64,000 bases of DNA from Microlunatus parietis (GTDB lineage Bacteria; Actinomycetota; Actinomycetes; Propionibacteriales; Propionibacteriaceae), in NCBI RefSeq assembly GCF_013407955.1, contig NZ_JACCBU010000001.1:3534001-3598000 (forward strand), written 5' to 3'. Shown here piece by piece: positions 18,493 through 28,361 of this stretch. The notes under the pieces were generated by a model. That model searched no databases and was not told the DNA's origin. It saw only the letters and a list, made by a program, of their open reading frames with translations. Positions within the stretch are counted from its first letter, which is position 1. Each line of letters begins with the position of its first letter. The position numbers and the translations under genes are program-made.

Positions 18493-20279
18493 CGCGGCGT
18501 GGCGCCGACGAGCGCCCCCTGCGAGGCGCAGCCGACCAGGCGGCTGTATTTGGCCAGGAAGCCGTTGCCGGTCGGGGCGGGGGGTGGGCGCCAGCGATCG
18601 CGGCGCTGTTCGAGTTCAGCGGTGTCGACGTCGAGGTCGATGGCGCGTGCTGGGATGTCGATCACGATCGGGTCGCCGTCGGCGACCAGCGCCAGCGGCC
18701 CACCGACGGCGGCCTCGGGGGCGACGTGGCCGACGCAGAGGCCGGTGGTGGCGCCGGAGAAGCGGCCGTCGGTGACCAACGCCACCTGGCCGCCCAGGCC
18801 GGTGCCGCGGACGGCGGCGGTGACGGCGAGCATCTCCGGCATGCCCGGTCCACCGCGTGGCCCTTCGTATCGGATCACGATCACCTCCCCGCCTGTGAGC
18901 CTCCCGCCCGCGACATAGCTCATGGCGGCGTCTTCGGTGTCGAAGACCCGGGCCGTGCCGTGGAAGCGGTCGACGCTCAGGCCGGCGATCTTGACCACCG
19001 CACCGCTCGGGGCAAGCGAGCCACGCAGGACAGCAAGTCCGCCGTCGGGGCGGAGCGGTTCGTCGGGTGTCCGGAGGACGGTGCCGTCGGGTTTCTGGGC
19101 TGCGAGTTCGGCGAGGTTCTGGGCCAGGGTGGCTCCGGTGATGGTGAGGCAGTCTCCGTGGAGCAGTCCGGCGTCCAGCAGCGCGGCGAGCACCGCGGGC
19201 ACGCCGCCGACCCGGTGGAGGTCGGCCATGACGTGGCGCCCACCGGGACGGAGATCAGCGATGTGGGGGGTGCGTTGGCTGATCCGATCGAAGTCGTCGA
19301 GGGTGAGGCGGACGCCGGCTTCGTGGGCGATGGCGGGCAAGTGCAGCGCGGCGTTGGTCGACCCGCCCAGGGCCATCACCACGGTGATGGCGTTCTCGAA
19401 CGCTTCGCGGGTGAGGATGTCGCGTGGGCGGATCCCGGCGCGCAGGGCGGCGATGACGGCCGTGCCGCTGTCGTGGGCGATGCCGGCGCGGGTGGGGTCG
19501 ACGGCGGGTGCCGATGCCGAGCCGGGCAGTGCGATACCGAGGGCTTCGGCTTCGGCGGCGATCGTGTTGGCGGTGTACATGCCGGCACACGACCCGGCTC
19601 CCGGGCACGCGACGCGTTCCAGCTCGTCCAGGTCGTCGGTGCCGAGCAGGCCGCTTGCGTGCGCGCCGACGGCCTCGAAAACGTCCTGGATCGTCACCGG
19701 CCGGCCCCGCCAGCTACCGGGGAGGGAGGAACCGCCGTAGACGAACACTGTGGGTACGTTGAGGCGTGCGGCGGCCATGAGCATCCCGGGAAGGCTCTTG
19801 TCGCAGCCGGCGATGGTGACCATCGCGTCGAGTTGTTCGGCCTCCATGACGCACTCGACCGAGTCGGCGATGAGGTCCCGGCTGGGCAGCGACGCCCGCA
19901 TGCCGCGGTGCCCCATGGCGATCCCGTCGGACATGGCGATGGTCGAGAACCGCATCGCCACCCCGCCCGCCTCCCTGATTCCGCCGGCCACCGCGCCTGC
20001 CAGGCGGTCCAGGCCGATGTTGCAGGGCGTGAGGTCGTTGGCGGCCGCGGCCACACCGATCTGCGGCCGGATGAAGTCCTCGTCGTCGAACCCGACTGCC
20101 CGCAGCATCGCCCGAGCCGGTGCTCGGGTGACGCCGTCGGTGACGATTCGGCTACGGTGACGCGGGTCCGTGTCCTTCTCCCCGGTGCTGCTGGTCGATG
20201 TGGAGCTGTTGGTGGTCGTTGCCATCTGACGTGGGCTTTCTCGCGGTTGCGGTGGGCCTTCGGCGGCGGAGGGGTTCAT
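18489..20279 (-). CDS. ilvD: Dihydroxy-acid dehydratase family protein (IlvD/Edd)
   Basis: 596 residues with the ATG at 20279 overlapping the icd stop; an ATG at 20225 is an alternative start. IlvD/Edd landmarks are present: [26 protein letters not shown] (cluster cysteine), [15 protein letters not shown] (second cluster cysteine), [16 protein letters not shown] and [21 protein letters not shown] (catalytic Ser). The family takes water off dihydroxy acids in branched-chain amino acid synthesis, or off sugar acids. No other ilv genes are nearby; the partner is isocitrate dehydrogenase. A sugar-acid substrate is therefore possible. Confidence 0.9.
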   Translation of the reverse strand: MNPSAAEGPPQPRESPRQMATTTNSSTSTSSTGEKDTDPRHRSRIVTDGVTRAPARAMLRAVGFDDEDFIRPQIGVAAAANDLTPCNIGLDRLAGAVAGGIREAGGVAMRFSTIAMSDGIAMGHRGMRASLPSRDLIADSVECVMEAEQLDAMVTIAGCDKSLPGMLMAAARLNVPTVFVYGGSSLPGSWRGRPVTIQDVFEAVGAHASGLLGTDDLDELERVACPGAGSCAGMYTANTIAAEAEALGIALPGSASAPAVDPTRAGIAHDSGTAVIAALRAGIRPRDILTREAFENAITVVMALGGSTNAALHLPAIAHEAGVRLTLDDFDRISQRTPHIADLRPGGRHVMADLHRVGGVPAVLAALLDAGLLHGDCLTITGATLAQNLAELAAQKPDGTVLRTPDEPLRPDGGLAVLRGSLAPSGAVVKIAGLSVDRFHGTARVFDTEDAAMSYVAGGRLTGGEVIVIRYEGPRGGPGMPEMLAVTAAVRGTGLGGQVALVTDGRFSGATTGLCVGHVAPEAAVGGPLALVADGDPIVIDIPARAIDLDVDTAELEQRRDRWRPPPAPTGNGFLAKYSRLVGCASQGALVGATPR

Positions 20280-21721
20280 TGGCCCTGCCCTCGGGTGAAC
20301 GCGGGTTCGCCGTCGAAGGCGTAGAGGCCTTCGGTCTTGATCGGTTCGATACCGTGCTCGACCATTCGGGCCTGCAGAGCGACGACCTCGGCGGCGGTCG
20401 TGTTCCCGCGCGGGTCGAGGAAGCGGCATCGCCAGTGGTCGGTGAGCAGGGTCTCGGGCGCGCCGCCTGGCCATACCTTCTGGCCCCGGTTGGAGATCAT
20501 GTCAAGGTGCAGGGGCGCGGCGACCGGAGCCAACTTGGCGGCAAGTTCGTCCGGGGTGGCATCAGGGCTGTGGACGAACACATCGACGCCGAGCTGGGTC
20601 TTGGCGGCAGCTGGTCGGCTCGCGAGCTTGACGCTGATCGGCCTGTGCCGGGCGTAGAGCGTTGCAGGCAGACGGGTGGGTTCTTGGCCGAGACGGTCGA
20701 TGACCGAGGCCGCGAACGCCGTGGTGCCGACCTTGGAGGTGCTGGTGTCGGGCTCGTAGATGTCGTAGGTGTGGATACCGTCTTCGATGGTCCGCAGCCA
20801 GGCGTTGTGGACTCTGCTCGCGATGTCGGCTTGTCCGATGTGGACCAGCATCTGCACCGCGGCCAGCAGCAGCCCGGAAGGATTCGCGACGTCTTGGCCA
20901 GCTCGCCGGGGGGCGGATCCGTGGATGGCTTCGAACATGGCGACTCGCCCGCCGATGTTCGAACTTCCGGCGAGGCCAACTGATCCGGCGATCTGGGCGG
21001 CGACGTCGGAGAGGATGTCGCCGTAGAGGTTCGGCAGGACGACAACGTCGAACGCCTCGGGGGTGTCGGCGAGCTTGGCCGCACCGATGTCGACGATCCA
21101 ATGCTCTGCCTGGATATCGCGGTAGTCGGCGGCGACCTCGTCGAACACCCGGTGGAACAGGCCGTCGGTCATCTTCATGATGTTGTCCTTGGTGAACGCG
21201 GTCACCTTGGTTCGCCCGTAGGCGGTGGCGTACTCGAAGGCGTAGCGAATCACCCGCTCGCAGCCCTGCCGGGAGATGAGCTTGAGGCACTGAACGACCT
21301 CGTCGGTCTGGCGGTGCTCGATGCCGGCGTAGAGGTCCTCTTCGTTCTCCCGGACGATGACGACGTCCATGCCAGCATGCTTGGTGGCAACGAACGGCGC
21401 GTACGCCACGCATGGCCGGACGTTGGCATAGAGACCGAACGTCTTGCGCACGGTGACGTTGAGGCTCTTGAACCCTCCGCCTTGAGGAGTGGTGATGGGC
21501 GCTTTGAGGAACACGCCCGTGCGGCGGATCGACTCGAGCGCCCCGGCAGTGACACCGGCGGGGTTGCCGGCCTGATAGACCGACTCTCCGATGGTGATCG
21601 TTTCGATATCGAGGGCCGCGCCTGCGGCTTGAAGCACCGAAAGGGTGGCTTCCATGATCTCCGGACCGATTCCGTCACCGTGGGCGACGGTGATCGGCGC
21701 GGGTGTGGAGGACGGCGTCAT
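20276..21721 (-). CDS. icd: Isocitrate dehydrogenase (isocitrate/isopropylmalate dehydrogenase family, long C-terminal form)
   Basis: 481 residues from the ATG at 21721, which has an AGAGGAG site just upstream. An alternative GTG at 21808 overlaps the preceding stop. The dehydrogenase core has [15 protein letters not shown], the substrate loop [23 protein letters not shown], and the signature [23 protein letters not shown]; the extra C-terminal domain (about 340-481) is like that of Thermus/Rickettsia-type enzymes. It oxidatively decarboxylates isocitrate and releases CO2. The ATGA overlap with ilvD indicates one operon. NAD or NADP choice cannot be told by eye. Confidence 0.88.
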   Translation of the reverse strand: MTPSSTPAPITVAHGDGIGPEIMEATLSVLQAAGAALDIETITIGESVYQAGNPAGVTAGALESIRRTGVFLKAPITTPQGGGFKSLNVTVRKTFGLYANVRPCVAYAPFVATKHAGMDVVIVRENEEDLYAGIEHRQTDEVVQCLKLISRQGCERVIRYAFEYATAYGRTKVTAFTKDNIMKMTDGLFHRVFDEVAADYRDIQAEHWIVDIGAAKLADTPEAFDVVVLPNLYGDILSDVAAQIAGSVGLAGSSNIGGRVAMFEAIHGSAPRRAGQDVANPSGLLLAAVQMLVHIGQADIASRVHNAWLRTIEDGIHTYDIYEPDTSTSKVGTTAFAASVIDRLGQEPTRLPATLYARHRPISVKLASRPAAAKTQLGVDVFVHSPDATPDELAAKLAPVAAPLHLDMISNRGQKVWPGGAPETLLTDHWRCRFLDPRGNTTAAEVVALQARMVEHGIEPIKTEGLYAFDGEPAFTRGQGQ

Positions 21722-21804
21722 GATCTCTCCTCTGTTCGTGATCGACGACTGGGGCGAGTGCCCTGTCCAGTAGGTGTAGGTGGTCTGGTGCGATACGCCG
21801 GCGT

Positions 21805-22368
21805 TCACCCTTCTGGGGTCTGTATCGGCCCGGCGATGCCGTGGTCTCGGTCATCGACGTACCAATGCTCGGCAACGAGGCGCGGATGCCGGGCACGTAG
21901 CGCCGACAGGCGCGCCTCCACGACGCCGCTGGCGTCGGCCGGGTCGAAGACGGGGACGAACGCACCCGCAGGGGCTGTTTCGGGCACCACGCCCGCCACG
22001 AAGCCATCGAGGATCCGGTGCCGGTACTCGTGTGCGTCCTGCGCCTCCCGCAGGAGGGGGCCGTCCATCCAGCACAGGGTCCAGATGCCAGCCAGTGAGA
22101 ACGACATCCGGATCCCGACGGGCGCTTCGTCGGCGGGGGTCTGCGCGGAGGCGCCGTCGGCGCTACGTCCGCTGTCGGAGCCGCTCGGGCTGCACGGCAG
22201 CAGCGCGGGCAACCCTGCGTCGAGTTCGGGGCGGATCCACAGCCCGACGAGCGGGCTCGGCTGGGGTGGATCTCCGAACTGCCGTCGATGGTGGACCAGA
22301 TAGCCGCCCACGTCCTTGACCGCGGACCTGACGTCGTCCAGGCTTCGAACCAGCAGGAGCATGCTCAT
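21805..22368 (-). CDS. Hypothetical protein translationally coupled to dabA
   Basis: 187 residues. The ATG overlaps the dabA stop (ATGA). There is no signal peptide and no strong membrane helix. The sequence begins MSMLLLVRSLDDVRSAVKDV, has two Trp-containing blocks (LVGLWIRPELDAGLP and IRMSFSLAGIWTLCWMDG) and ends with RHPRLVAEHWYVDDRDHG. I do not recognise the family. In other bacteria dabA/dabB operons may carry a PII-like regulator; this is not obviously PII. It may be a regulatory or accessory subunit of the transporter, a guess from position only. Confidence 0.6.
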   Translation of the reverse strand: MSMLLLVRSLDDVRSAVKDVGGYLVHHRRQFGDPPQPSPLVGLWIRPELDAGLPALLPCSPSGSDSGRSADGASAQTPADEAPVGIRMSFSLAGIWTLCWMDGPLLREAQDAHEYRHRILDGFVAGVVPETAPAGAFVPVFDPADASGVVEARLSALRARHPRLVAEHWYVDDRDHGIAGPIQTPEG

Positions 22369-25025
22369 CTCGGGCGCCTCTCTTCTGCCGTAGCGTTGCT
22401 TGTGATGAACGCAGCGGGTGACGGCAGCCGGCTGCCGTCCTGGTCAGCTGTGGCGGGCCGCCAGGGCTGCCATCCGGTGGGGGTGTAGCGAGACCAGGGT
22501 TGATCGGGGTGTTCCCGGGCGGTGAGGCCGACCCAGTCGTGGTCGAACATGTGCTGCAGTACCGTGTTGCGCGCGATGAGGGTGTCCAGCCTGGGCAAGG
22601 GTGCCTGCACGATGGCGAGCAGGCGTTGCGGTTCGTGCCGGGTGTGGTGGCCGTCGGTGAGGGACTGCCAGGGCAGGCCGGGCAGAAGGTCGCTGGTGGG
22701 GCCGGACATGACGCCGAGCCCCCCACCGGTGACGTTGTGCAGGGTCTTGCTGCCGGCGCCGAAGGCGTGCGGGTCGACGGTGGCGAAGTAGTACTGGCTG
22801 TTGATCCAGTGCGCGACGACCAGCGGCGCGGTGAGAATGGTTTCCAGGACGGTGCCAGCCGGGTCCAGACCTGGGTGGTAGTCGTGGAGGAACACGCGGC
22901 TGTGCAGGTTGACGCCGCGGGTGAGGGCGCGGGGCGCGACGAGGAAGGCGGCGTTGTCGGCGAGACCCCATTCGGGGAAGACCTGGGCCCAGTCGTGGGC
23001 ACGGGCACGGGTATGCCGCGCCGCGCGCCGTGGGCGGGGCCGGGTGGGTGCGCCCGGCAGGGTAGCGCAGCGTTCGGCGGCCAGCCTGGTGCCGGCCGTG
23101 CGGAGGTCAGCGGTGAGCATGTCCGCGTCCCGGCGGTGGGTGTCGGGCAGGAGGTGGGGGTCCAGCAGGCGCACGGTGTCGGTGGTGGTGTTGTGTTCGG
23201 CCGGGACGAACCAGGTGTCGTCGGGAACGGTGATGCCGCGGCTGGCCAGGTGCTGGCGGACCTGGGGATCGTTGAGCAGGGCGGCGGCGGTGCGGGCGTT
23301 GGGGCCGCCGGGATGCCCTCCACAGGCGCCGCAGTCCAGCGCGGCCTGGTAGGGGTTGTTATCGGTGTGGGCGCGGTGCCCGCAGAACACCACCAGCCGC
23401 GCGAACCCGCTGGTCAGGCCCATCAGCGTGAGAATGGTCTCGGCGGTCGCGGCGCGCTCGCCGGGGGTGAAGGCGTCGGTGATGGAGATTTCGGTGGGCG
23501 GGTCGGGGGCGATGCGGCGGGCCCACCACGCGCGTGTGGCGCCGGCGGCGCGGGGCGCGAACGTCTTGGCCGCGGCCAGTGGGCCGGCCAGCCAGCCGGC
23601 GGATTCGGCGAGGACGAACGGGGCCAGCAGGTCGTCCTTGGCGGCGTGCAGAGCGTGATCAGCGGCCGCGCCGGCCCGGCGGCCGGCGAGTGACCGCTCG
23701 GCCGCGCGCTGCCGGCCAGCGACGGGCTTTTCGGTGACGGCGTACTGGGGTGTGATCGGGCCCGGGCATTGGGCGCGGGCGGCACCTCCGGCGAGGTCGC
23801 GGTAGCGCATGGCGACGGCGAAGAAGCCGGCGAAGCCCAGGGTCTGGTAGTTGCCGAGCGCTTCCAGGTGTCGGCGTAGTCCTTCGGAACGGGGATCGAT
23901 GCAGCACACCACCTGCGCCCGGGGTGGGGCGTCTGTCTGCTCGGGCTGGTGTCGGTCGAGGGTGCGCAGCAGCTGCCCCCGGTAGTGGTCCTCGTAGGCG
24001 TCCAGCCAGACGAGTGCCCGCTGCTCCAGCGGAAGGTGGTCGAGAAGTGCCGCGAGCGCGGTCCGCTGGGCGGCGTCGGTGTCGGTGACTTCGAGCGCGC
24101 CCAGGAGGTGGTCGGCGCGGGCGGCCGGAGCTACGGTGGCTTGCCGGGTGTCGATCCGGCTGGCGGAGGCCGAGGCCCATGCCGTGCCGTGGGGGTGTGC
24201 GCTGGCGAGCGCGGCGGCTTCGGTGGCCAGCCGCAGCGCGAGGTAGTCGACCAGGTCGATGCCGCTGTCGGGCCGCTGGCCCTGCCACCGGATGTGGGCG
24301 GCGAAGCCGGGAAGGCAGGCCAGGTGAGCCTGCAGATAGCGGGTGCGCTGGTTGTCCGGGACACCGAGCGCAGTCAGCGCCTGCACAATGGCGTGCTCCG
24401 CCCGTTCGGGCAGGTGCCGCAGCCGCGCCCGCACTGGGCGCGGCAAGGTCGCGTCGTGGGTGGCCAGCGTCCGCCACGCGGGGTAGAAGCCGCGGTCGCG
24501 GCCGGGCATTCGCCAGGTGGACTGGCCGTCGTCCAGGTAGGCCCCGCACCACTGGATCGTGTGGGTGTTCAGCAGGGCGGCCAGGTCCGGGTCCAGTGCT
24601 TCGGCCGCGGTGCCTGCTTGACGGCGCGGCGGTGGACTCGTGACGCCCTGGTGCAGATCCGCCACCAGCAGGTCGACCGGGTCGTAGGCGCGGCTGCCGA
24701 GGGTGAGCGGGCCCCGCCGCAGCGCCGCGGGGTGGCGGCGTGCCAGCACGGCACGCAGGTCGTCGTCGGTGATCCGCCCGCACCGCCAGGCAGCGCGCAG
24801 CCAGGGCTCGTCCGGGGTGACTCGTGCTCCGAGCAGATCCGCGGCGACGGTGGCCGCTTCGGTGAACGGCCGGTCCATCAGGCCGGCCATCGGGTTGACC
24901 GCGATGAAATCGGCCAGCGGCCAGGTCGGCGCCAGAAACCCGGCCGCGTCGGCGATCTCGGTGCGCACTGCCGCGAGCTGTGTAGCGACATCAGCGGTGA
25001 CGTCGGTGGCTGGGCTGGTGGTCAT
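22365..25025 (-). CDS. dabA: Inorganic carbon (CO2-to-bicarbonate) transporter subunit DabA
   Basis: 886 residues, DUF2309/UPF0753 family. The beta-carbonic-anhydrase-like zinc site is intact: C375 and D377 in VVCCIDPRSEG, H550 in VVFCGHRAHTD and C565 in ALDCGACGGHPGG, at the same spacings as in the Halothiobacillus protein (C351, D353, H524, C539). DabA captures CO2 as bicarbonate, driven by cation flow through DabB. AGGAGGG lies about 9 bp upstream of the ATG. dabB is 157 bp upstream on the same strand. The protein is peripheral, without membrane helices. Confidence 0.95.
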   Translation of the reverse strand: MTTSPATDVTADVATQLAAVRTEIADAAGFLAPTWPLADFIAVNPMAGLMDRPFTEAATVAADLLGARVTPDEPWLRAAWRCGRITDDDLRAVLARRHPAALRRGPLTLGSRAYDPVDLLVADLHQGVTSPPPRRQAGTAAEALDPDLAALLNTHTIQWCGAYLDDGQSTWRMPGRDRGFYPAWRTLATHDATLPRPVRARLRHLPERAEHAIVQALTALGVPDNQRTRYLQAHLACLPGFAAHIRWQGQRPDSGIDLVDYLALRLATEAAALASAHPHGTAWASASASRIDTRQATVAPAARADHLLGALEVTDTDAAQRTALAALLDHLPLEQRALVWLDAYEDHYRGQLLRTLDRHQPEQTDAPPRAQVVCCIDPRSEGLRRHLEALGNYQTLGFAGFFAVAMRYRDLAGGAARAQCPGPITPQYAVTEKPVAGRQRAAERSLAGRRAGAAADHALHAAKDDLLAPFVLAESAGWLAGPLAAAKTFAPRAAGATRAWWARRIAPDPPTEISITDAFTPGERAATAETILTLMGLTSGFARLVVFCGHRAHTDNNPYQAALDCGACGGHPGGPNARTAAALLNDPQVRQHLASRGITVPDDTWFVPAEHNTTTDTVRLLDPHLLPDTHRRDADMLTADLRTAGTRLAAERCATLPGAPTRPRPRRAARHTRARAHDWAQVFPEWGLADNAAFLVAPRALTRGVNLHSRVFLHDYHPGLDPAGTVLETILTAPLVVAHWINSQYYFATVDPHAFGAGSKTLHNVTGGGLGVMSGPTSDLLPGLPWQSLTDGHHTRHEPQRLLAIVQAPLPRLDTLIARNTVLQHMFDHDWVGLTAREHPDQPWSRYTPTGWQPWRPATADQDGSRLPSPAAFITSNATAEERRPR

Positions 25026-25182
25026 GAGTACGAACCCTCCTGCGTGAGCACGTTGATAGCGGTGGCGAATCGCGCGATCGTCTTGCCGCCCCGGGGAACC
25101 GCGTGTGCGGGACGGCCGATGACGCTGGGGTTACAGCGGCGGACCGCCTTCCCGGGGTGCCGTCGAGAGCGCAGGGCCGGAA

Positions 25183-26772
25183 TCACGCCCGAGCTCCTTC
25201 CAGCTGGGGACCGGCCTCGGGCGCGGGGCCGGCGCCAGGCCGCGGCGGGTGCCCCCAGGTGGCGGCGTGCGTGCGCTGCTGCCCGGCCGACAGCGCCAGT
25301 ACGTACAACCGGTCGCGCCAGCGGCGGAGACCGTTCGCCGGTGCCAGATGGAGCAGCAGCGCGCCGGCCGCCAGCACCACCACCACGGTCGCCAGCAACC
25401 AGGCCGAGACAGCGGCCGGCCCGGCGGCTGGCAGGCTCGGTGCCAGAAACTCCGCGACCGCACCCACAACAGCCAGATAGCCGATCGCGGCGCCCGGCAG
25501 CACGATCACCACCGTGACCAGCGCGCCGGCGGTCGGGTAGCGACGCAGCCAGCCCCACGCCAGCCGGGCGGCGGTGGCCACGGCGAAGACCAGCAGCGCC
25601 GCGCCGCCGGCGTGGGGGGGCAGCCACCAGGCCGCCACCGCCACCGCCGCGACCCCGGCGACCCCGGCGAATACAGCTACCTGCGCCGCGCGCGCGGGAG
25701 CCAACCGAGGCGCGGGAGGAGCCACGGTGTGGCGGGTATACCGCTGCACGGCCGACCCCGAACCGAGGAACAAGGTGGCTTTGAACAGCCCGTGCGCCAC
25801 CAGGTGCACCACCATCGCGGCGTAGAGGCCGAGCCCGCAGGTTACCAACATGAACCCCATCTGCCCGATCGTGGAATGCACCAGCGCACCCTTGACGTCC
25901 GGGCGGGCCAGCATGATCGTCGTGGCTGCCACGACGCTGACGGCGCCGATGGCGAACACCAGGTGTGTCGCCACTGGTGCGGCACCGACGATCGGCGCCA
26001 GCTTCACCAGCAGCACCCCACCCGCGTTGACCACGCCGGCGTGCAGCAGCGCCGAGACCGGAGTCGGTGCCGCCAGGGACGCCGGCAGCCAACGATGCCA
26101 GGGCAGCTGCGCACACCGCGCGGACGCGGCAACCACCAGTAAACACGCCACCACCGTGCCCAACGGGCCGCCGACCGCGGTGTTGCTGCTCTGGTGGCGC
26201 AGGTCGAGATCGCCCCAGGCCGCGACCGCGAGGACAACCCCCACCCACAACGCGACATCCCCGATGACGACGGCACGTGCGGTGCGGCGGGTGGCGTCAA
26301 CAGCCGAAGGAGCCGGCCGATATATACCCACCAGTCGACACAAGATCACCCCGGTCAGCGACCACGCCACTGCAAGGGTGACGATGGTCGCCGCGGTCAC
26401 CATCGCCGTGGTGGCGGCGGTCAGCGCCCCGGCCGCGATGGCGAACCTGGCCGCCGCTGGGTCACCACGCAGGTAGCGAAGGGCGAATGCCTGGACCACG
26501 GCGCTGACCGCGCACACCAGCAACAGCACGATCGCCCCGACGTGGTCGACCACCAACCCGGTCCATACCCGCCCGTCCGGGGTGGCCAGCACCACTTCCA
26601 CCGGCCCGCCGACAGCCACCGTCACGGCCAGCGCCACCCCCAGCGCGGCGGCTAGCACTGCCGCGCCGACGCTCAGCACGGGCGCCATGCCCCGCAGGCG
26701 ACGGACCGATCCGGCCGCGGCCGCGCCTGCGGGGAGCGCCGCCACCGCCGCCAGCATCAGTCCCGACATCAC
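25183..26772 (-). CDS. dabB: Proton/sodium-conducting membrane subunit DabB (NuoL/MrpA-like)
   Basis: 529 residues with about 13-14 hydrophobic helices. The antiporter-like core has LPWHRWLPASLAAPTPVSALLHAGVVNAGG (about 225-255) and the discontinuous-helix lysine/histidine segments STIGQMGFMLVTCGLG and HLVAHGLFKATLFLGSGSAVQ, typical of the NuoL/MrpA/DabB family. Paired with DabA it couples cation flow to CO2 hydration. It is the first gene of the minus-strand run. Its start lies about 107 bp from the duplicated promoter-operator block at 26879, so that block may drive it. Confidence 0.92.
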   Translation of the reverse strand: MMSGLMLAAVAALPAGAAAAGSVRRLRGMAPVLSVGAAVLAAALGVALAVTVAVGGPVEVVLATPDGRVWTGLVVDHVGAIVLLLVCAVSAVVQAFALRYLRGDPAAARFAIAAGALTAATTAMVTAATIVTLAVAWSLTGVILCRLVGIYRPAPSAVDATRRTARAVVIGDVALWVGVVLAVAAWGDLDLRHQSSNTAVGGPLGTVVACLLVVAASARCAQLPWHRWLPASLAAPTPVSALLHAGVVNAGGVLLVKLAPIVGAAPVATHLVFAIGAVSVVAATTIMLARPDVKGALVHSTIGQMGFMLVTCGLGLYAAMVVHLVAHGLFKATLFLGSGSAVQRYTRHTVAPPAPRLAPARAAQVAVFAGVAGVAAVAVAAWWLPPHAGGAALLVFAVATAARLAWGWLRRYPTAGALVTVVIVLPGAAIGYLAVVGAVAEFLAPSLPAAGPAAVSAWLLATVVVVLAAGALLLHLAPANGLRRWRDRLYVLALSAGQQRTHAATWGHPPRPGAGPAPEAGPQLEGARA

Positions 26773-26878
26773 TTGCCACCGCAGTCAGCCCACGCTTGTA
26801 CGGCCGTCACGTCGATCAACTCCGCCTCCTTCTCCGTGGGCACGACACCGATGGCATGCTCGCCATTACGCGACACAT

Positions 26879-26949
26879 ATCGTACGACATAGAATACGCA
26901 TGTTGGGAAGCGTGATATGCGTTACGGGAGATGCGGTATGGTGCTGAGC
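26879..26949. promoter_or_regulatory. Promoter/operator block, copy 1
   Basis: This segment (from ATCGTACGACATAGAATACG) is almost identical to 29333-29402, with one substitution (ATACGCAT here, ATACGTAT there) in the first 50 bp. It lies between divergent dabB and the second terC. The block contains CGTACG, an ACATA/TATGT half-site pair and a GATATGC element. It probably binds the winged-helix regulator encoded at 29403. Confidence 0.65.
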
Positions 26950-27150
26950 ATGCGCGAGTGGGCGTTTCCGGCCAACCACGCCCACGTCCTGTTGTGTGTG
27001 GATGTCGCCGAGCAGGTGGGTATCACCGAACGAGCGGCGCAGCGGCCCCTCCGTAGTCGTCATCCCCGGAGACGACGGTCAAACCAGCGCCGACCCCATG
27101 TACTGCCCCGACTGCAATCCGTGACCGATCCCCGCAGCGCCACATGCTGA
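26950..27150 (+). pseudogene. Truncated copy of the winged-helix regulator
   Basis: From the ATG at 26950 the translation MREWAFPANHAHVLLCV.. matches the regulator at 29403. It lacks 27 bp (nine codons, VRDPHARLR in the intact copy) at 27000/27001, rejoins at DVAEQVGITERAAQR, then diverges after about 27045 into unrelated Arg-rich sequence ending at 27150. The second half of the HTH and the wing are gone, so it cannot be a working regulator. It arose by duplication of the regulator with its promoter. Confidence 0.8.
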
Positions 27151-27261
27151 CGCAACCATCCAGTGGCGCGCCACCGGCGGCCACCCGACCCCGGGACGAG
27201 CCTCGTGCGCTCGTCACCATGCTCGCCAACATCGACCACACTCATGCCCGGAAGGACTGAC

Positions 27262-28281
27262 GTGCTCGACATCGGGATCACCACATGGGTCGTCACGGTT
27301 GCCGTGATCGTGATTCTGCTCGCCGCCGACCTGACCATCGCCGCGCTCAAGCCACACCACGTCGGATTCCGGGAAGCAACCGCATGGTCGATCTTCTACA
27401 TCGTGGTTGCCGTGCTTTTCGGCGTGTGGTTCACGGCGCGCCACGGCGGCGAGTTCGGCACCGAGTACTTCGTCGGCTACCTGGTGGAGAAGAGCCTGTC
27501 GGTCGACAACCTCTTCGTCTTCGTCATCATCATCAGCACCTTCGCGGTGCCGGCCAAACACCAGCACAAGGTTTTGACCTTCGGCATCGTGCTCGCCCTG
27601 GCCATGCGGGCGGTGTTCATTGCGCTCGGAGCCGCGCTGCTGGCGCTGTTCACCTTCATGTTCCTCCTGTTCGGCCTGCTGTTGATCTTCACGGCGATCC
27701 AGTTGTTCCGGCACCGCAACGAGGACCCCACGATCGAGGACAACGCGGTGGTACGTCTCGCCCGGAGGGTCCTGCCGGTCACCGACGGGTTCGTCGGCGG
27801 CAAGATCTTCACCCGGATCGACGGTCGCCGCGTGGTCACGCCCATGCTCATCGTGCTGATCGCGATCGGCACCGTCGACCTGCTGTTCGCCGTTGACTCG
27901 ATCCCCGCGATATTCGGCATCACCCAGGAGCCGTACATCGTGTTCACCGCGAACGCCTTCGCCCTACTCGGGCTGCGTGCGCTGTTCTTCCTGGTGAAGG
28001 GCTTGCTCGACCGGTTGGTGTACCTCTCAACGGGCCTCGCGCTGATCCTGCTGTTCATCGGCGTGAAACTGCTGCTGCACTGGGCTCATGTTGACCTCGA
28101 CGAACGGGTCCCGGAGATCCCGACGCTGGCGAGCCTGGCCGTGATCGTCGTCATCCTGGTCGTGGTCACCGTCGCGAGCCTGGCCAAGACCCGCCGCGAC
28201 CCGACCGCCAAGGCCCACGCGGGGTCACTTCGCGCGCACGCCACCGAAACCGAGCGCGACGAGGCCACAGATCAGCCGTGA
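27262..28281 (+). CDS. terC: TerC-family membrane protein, second paralogue
   Basis: 339 residues from the GTG at 27262, chosen because GGAAGGA lies 5-6 bp upstream; ATG 27244 is the alternative. There are about eight membrane helices. TerC signatures: VEKSLSVDNLFVFVII, LARRVLPVTDGFVGGKIF and LLFAVDSIPAIFGIT. The C-terminus after LAKTRRD is a hydrophilic tail. Unlike the gene at 15310, no yybP-ykoY riboswitch is seen upstream; the duplicated operator block lies about 310 bp upstream instead. Likely a metal exporter under different control. Confidence 0.9.
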   Translation: MLDIGITTWVVTVAVIVILLAADLTIAALKPHHVGFREATAWSIFYIVVAVLFGVWFTARHGGEFGTEYFVGYLVEKSLSVDNLFVFVIIISTFAVPAKHQHKVLTFGIVLALAMRAVFIALGAALLALFTFMFLLFGLLLIFTAIQLFRHRNEDPTIEDNAVVRLARRVLPVTDGFVGGKIFTRIDGRRVVTPMLIVLIAIGTVDLLFAVDSIPAIFGITQEPYIVFTANAFALLGLRALFFLVKGLLDRLVYLSTGLALILLFIGVKLLLHWAHVDLDERVPEIPTLASLAVIVVILVVVTVASLAKTRRDPTAKAHAGSLRAHATETERDEATDQP

Positions 28282-28361
28282 AGCCCGCGCTGAGCGCCGG
28301 AGAACGTCGACCTCGAGCCACCTGCGCCGCCCTCGCCGGTACACCGGGCGGCAACACGGCG

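Noticed and set aside
27100..27250. yybP-ykoY riboswitch in front of the second terC
   Set aside because: No GGGGAGTA or GGAGACC motifs there, unlike 16335-16436.
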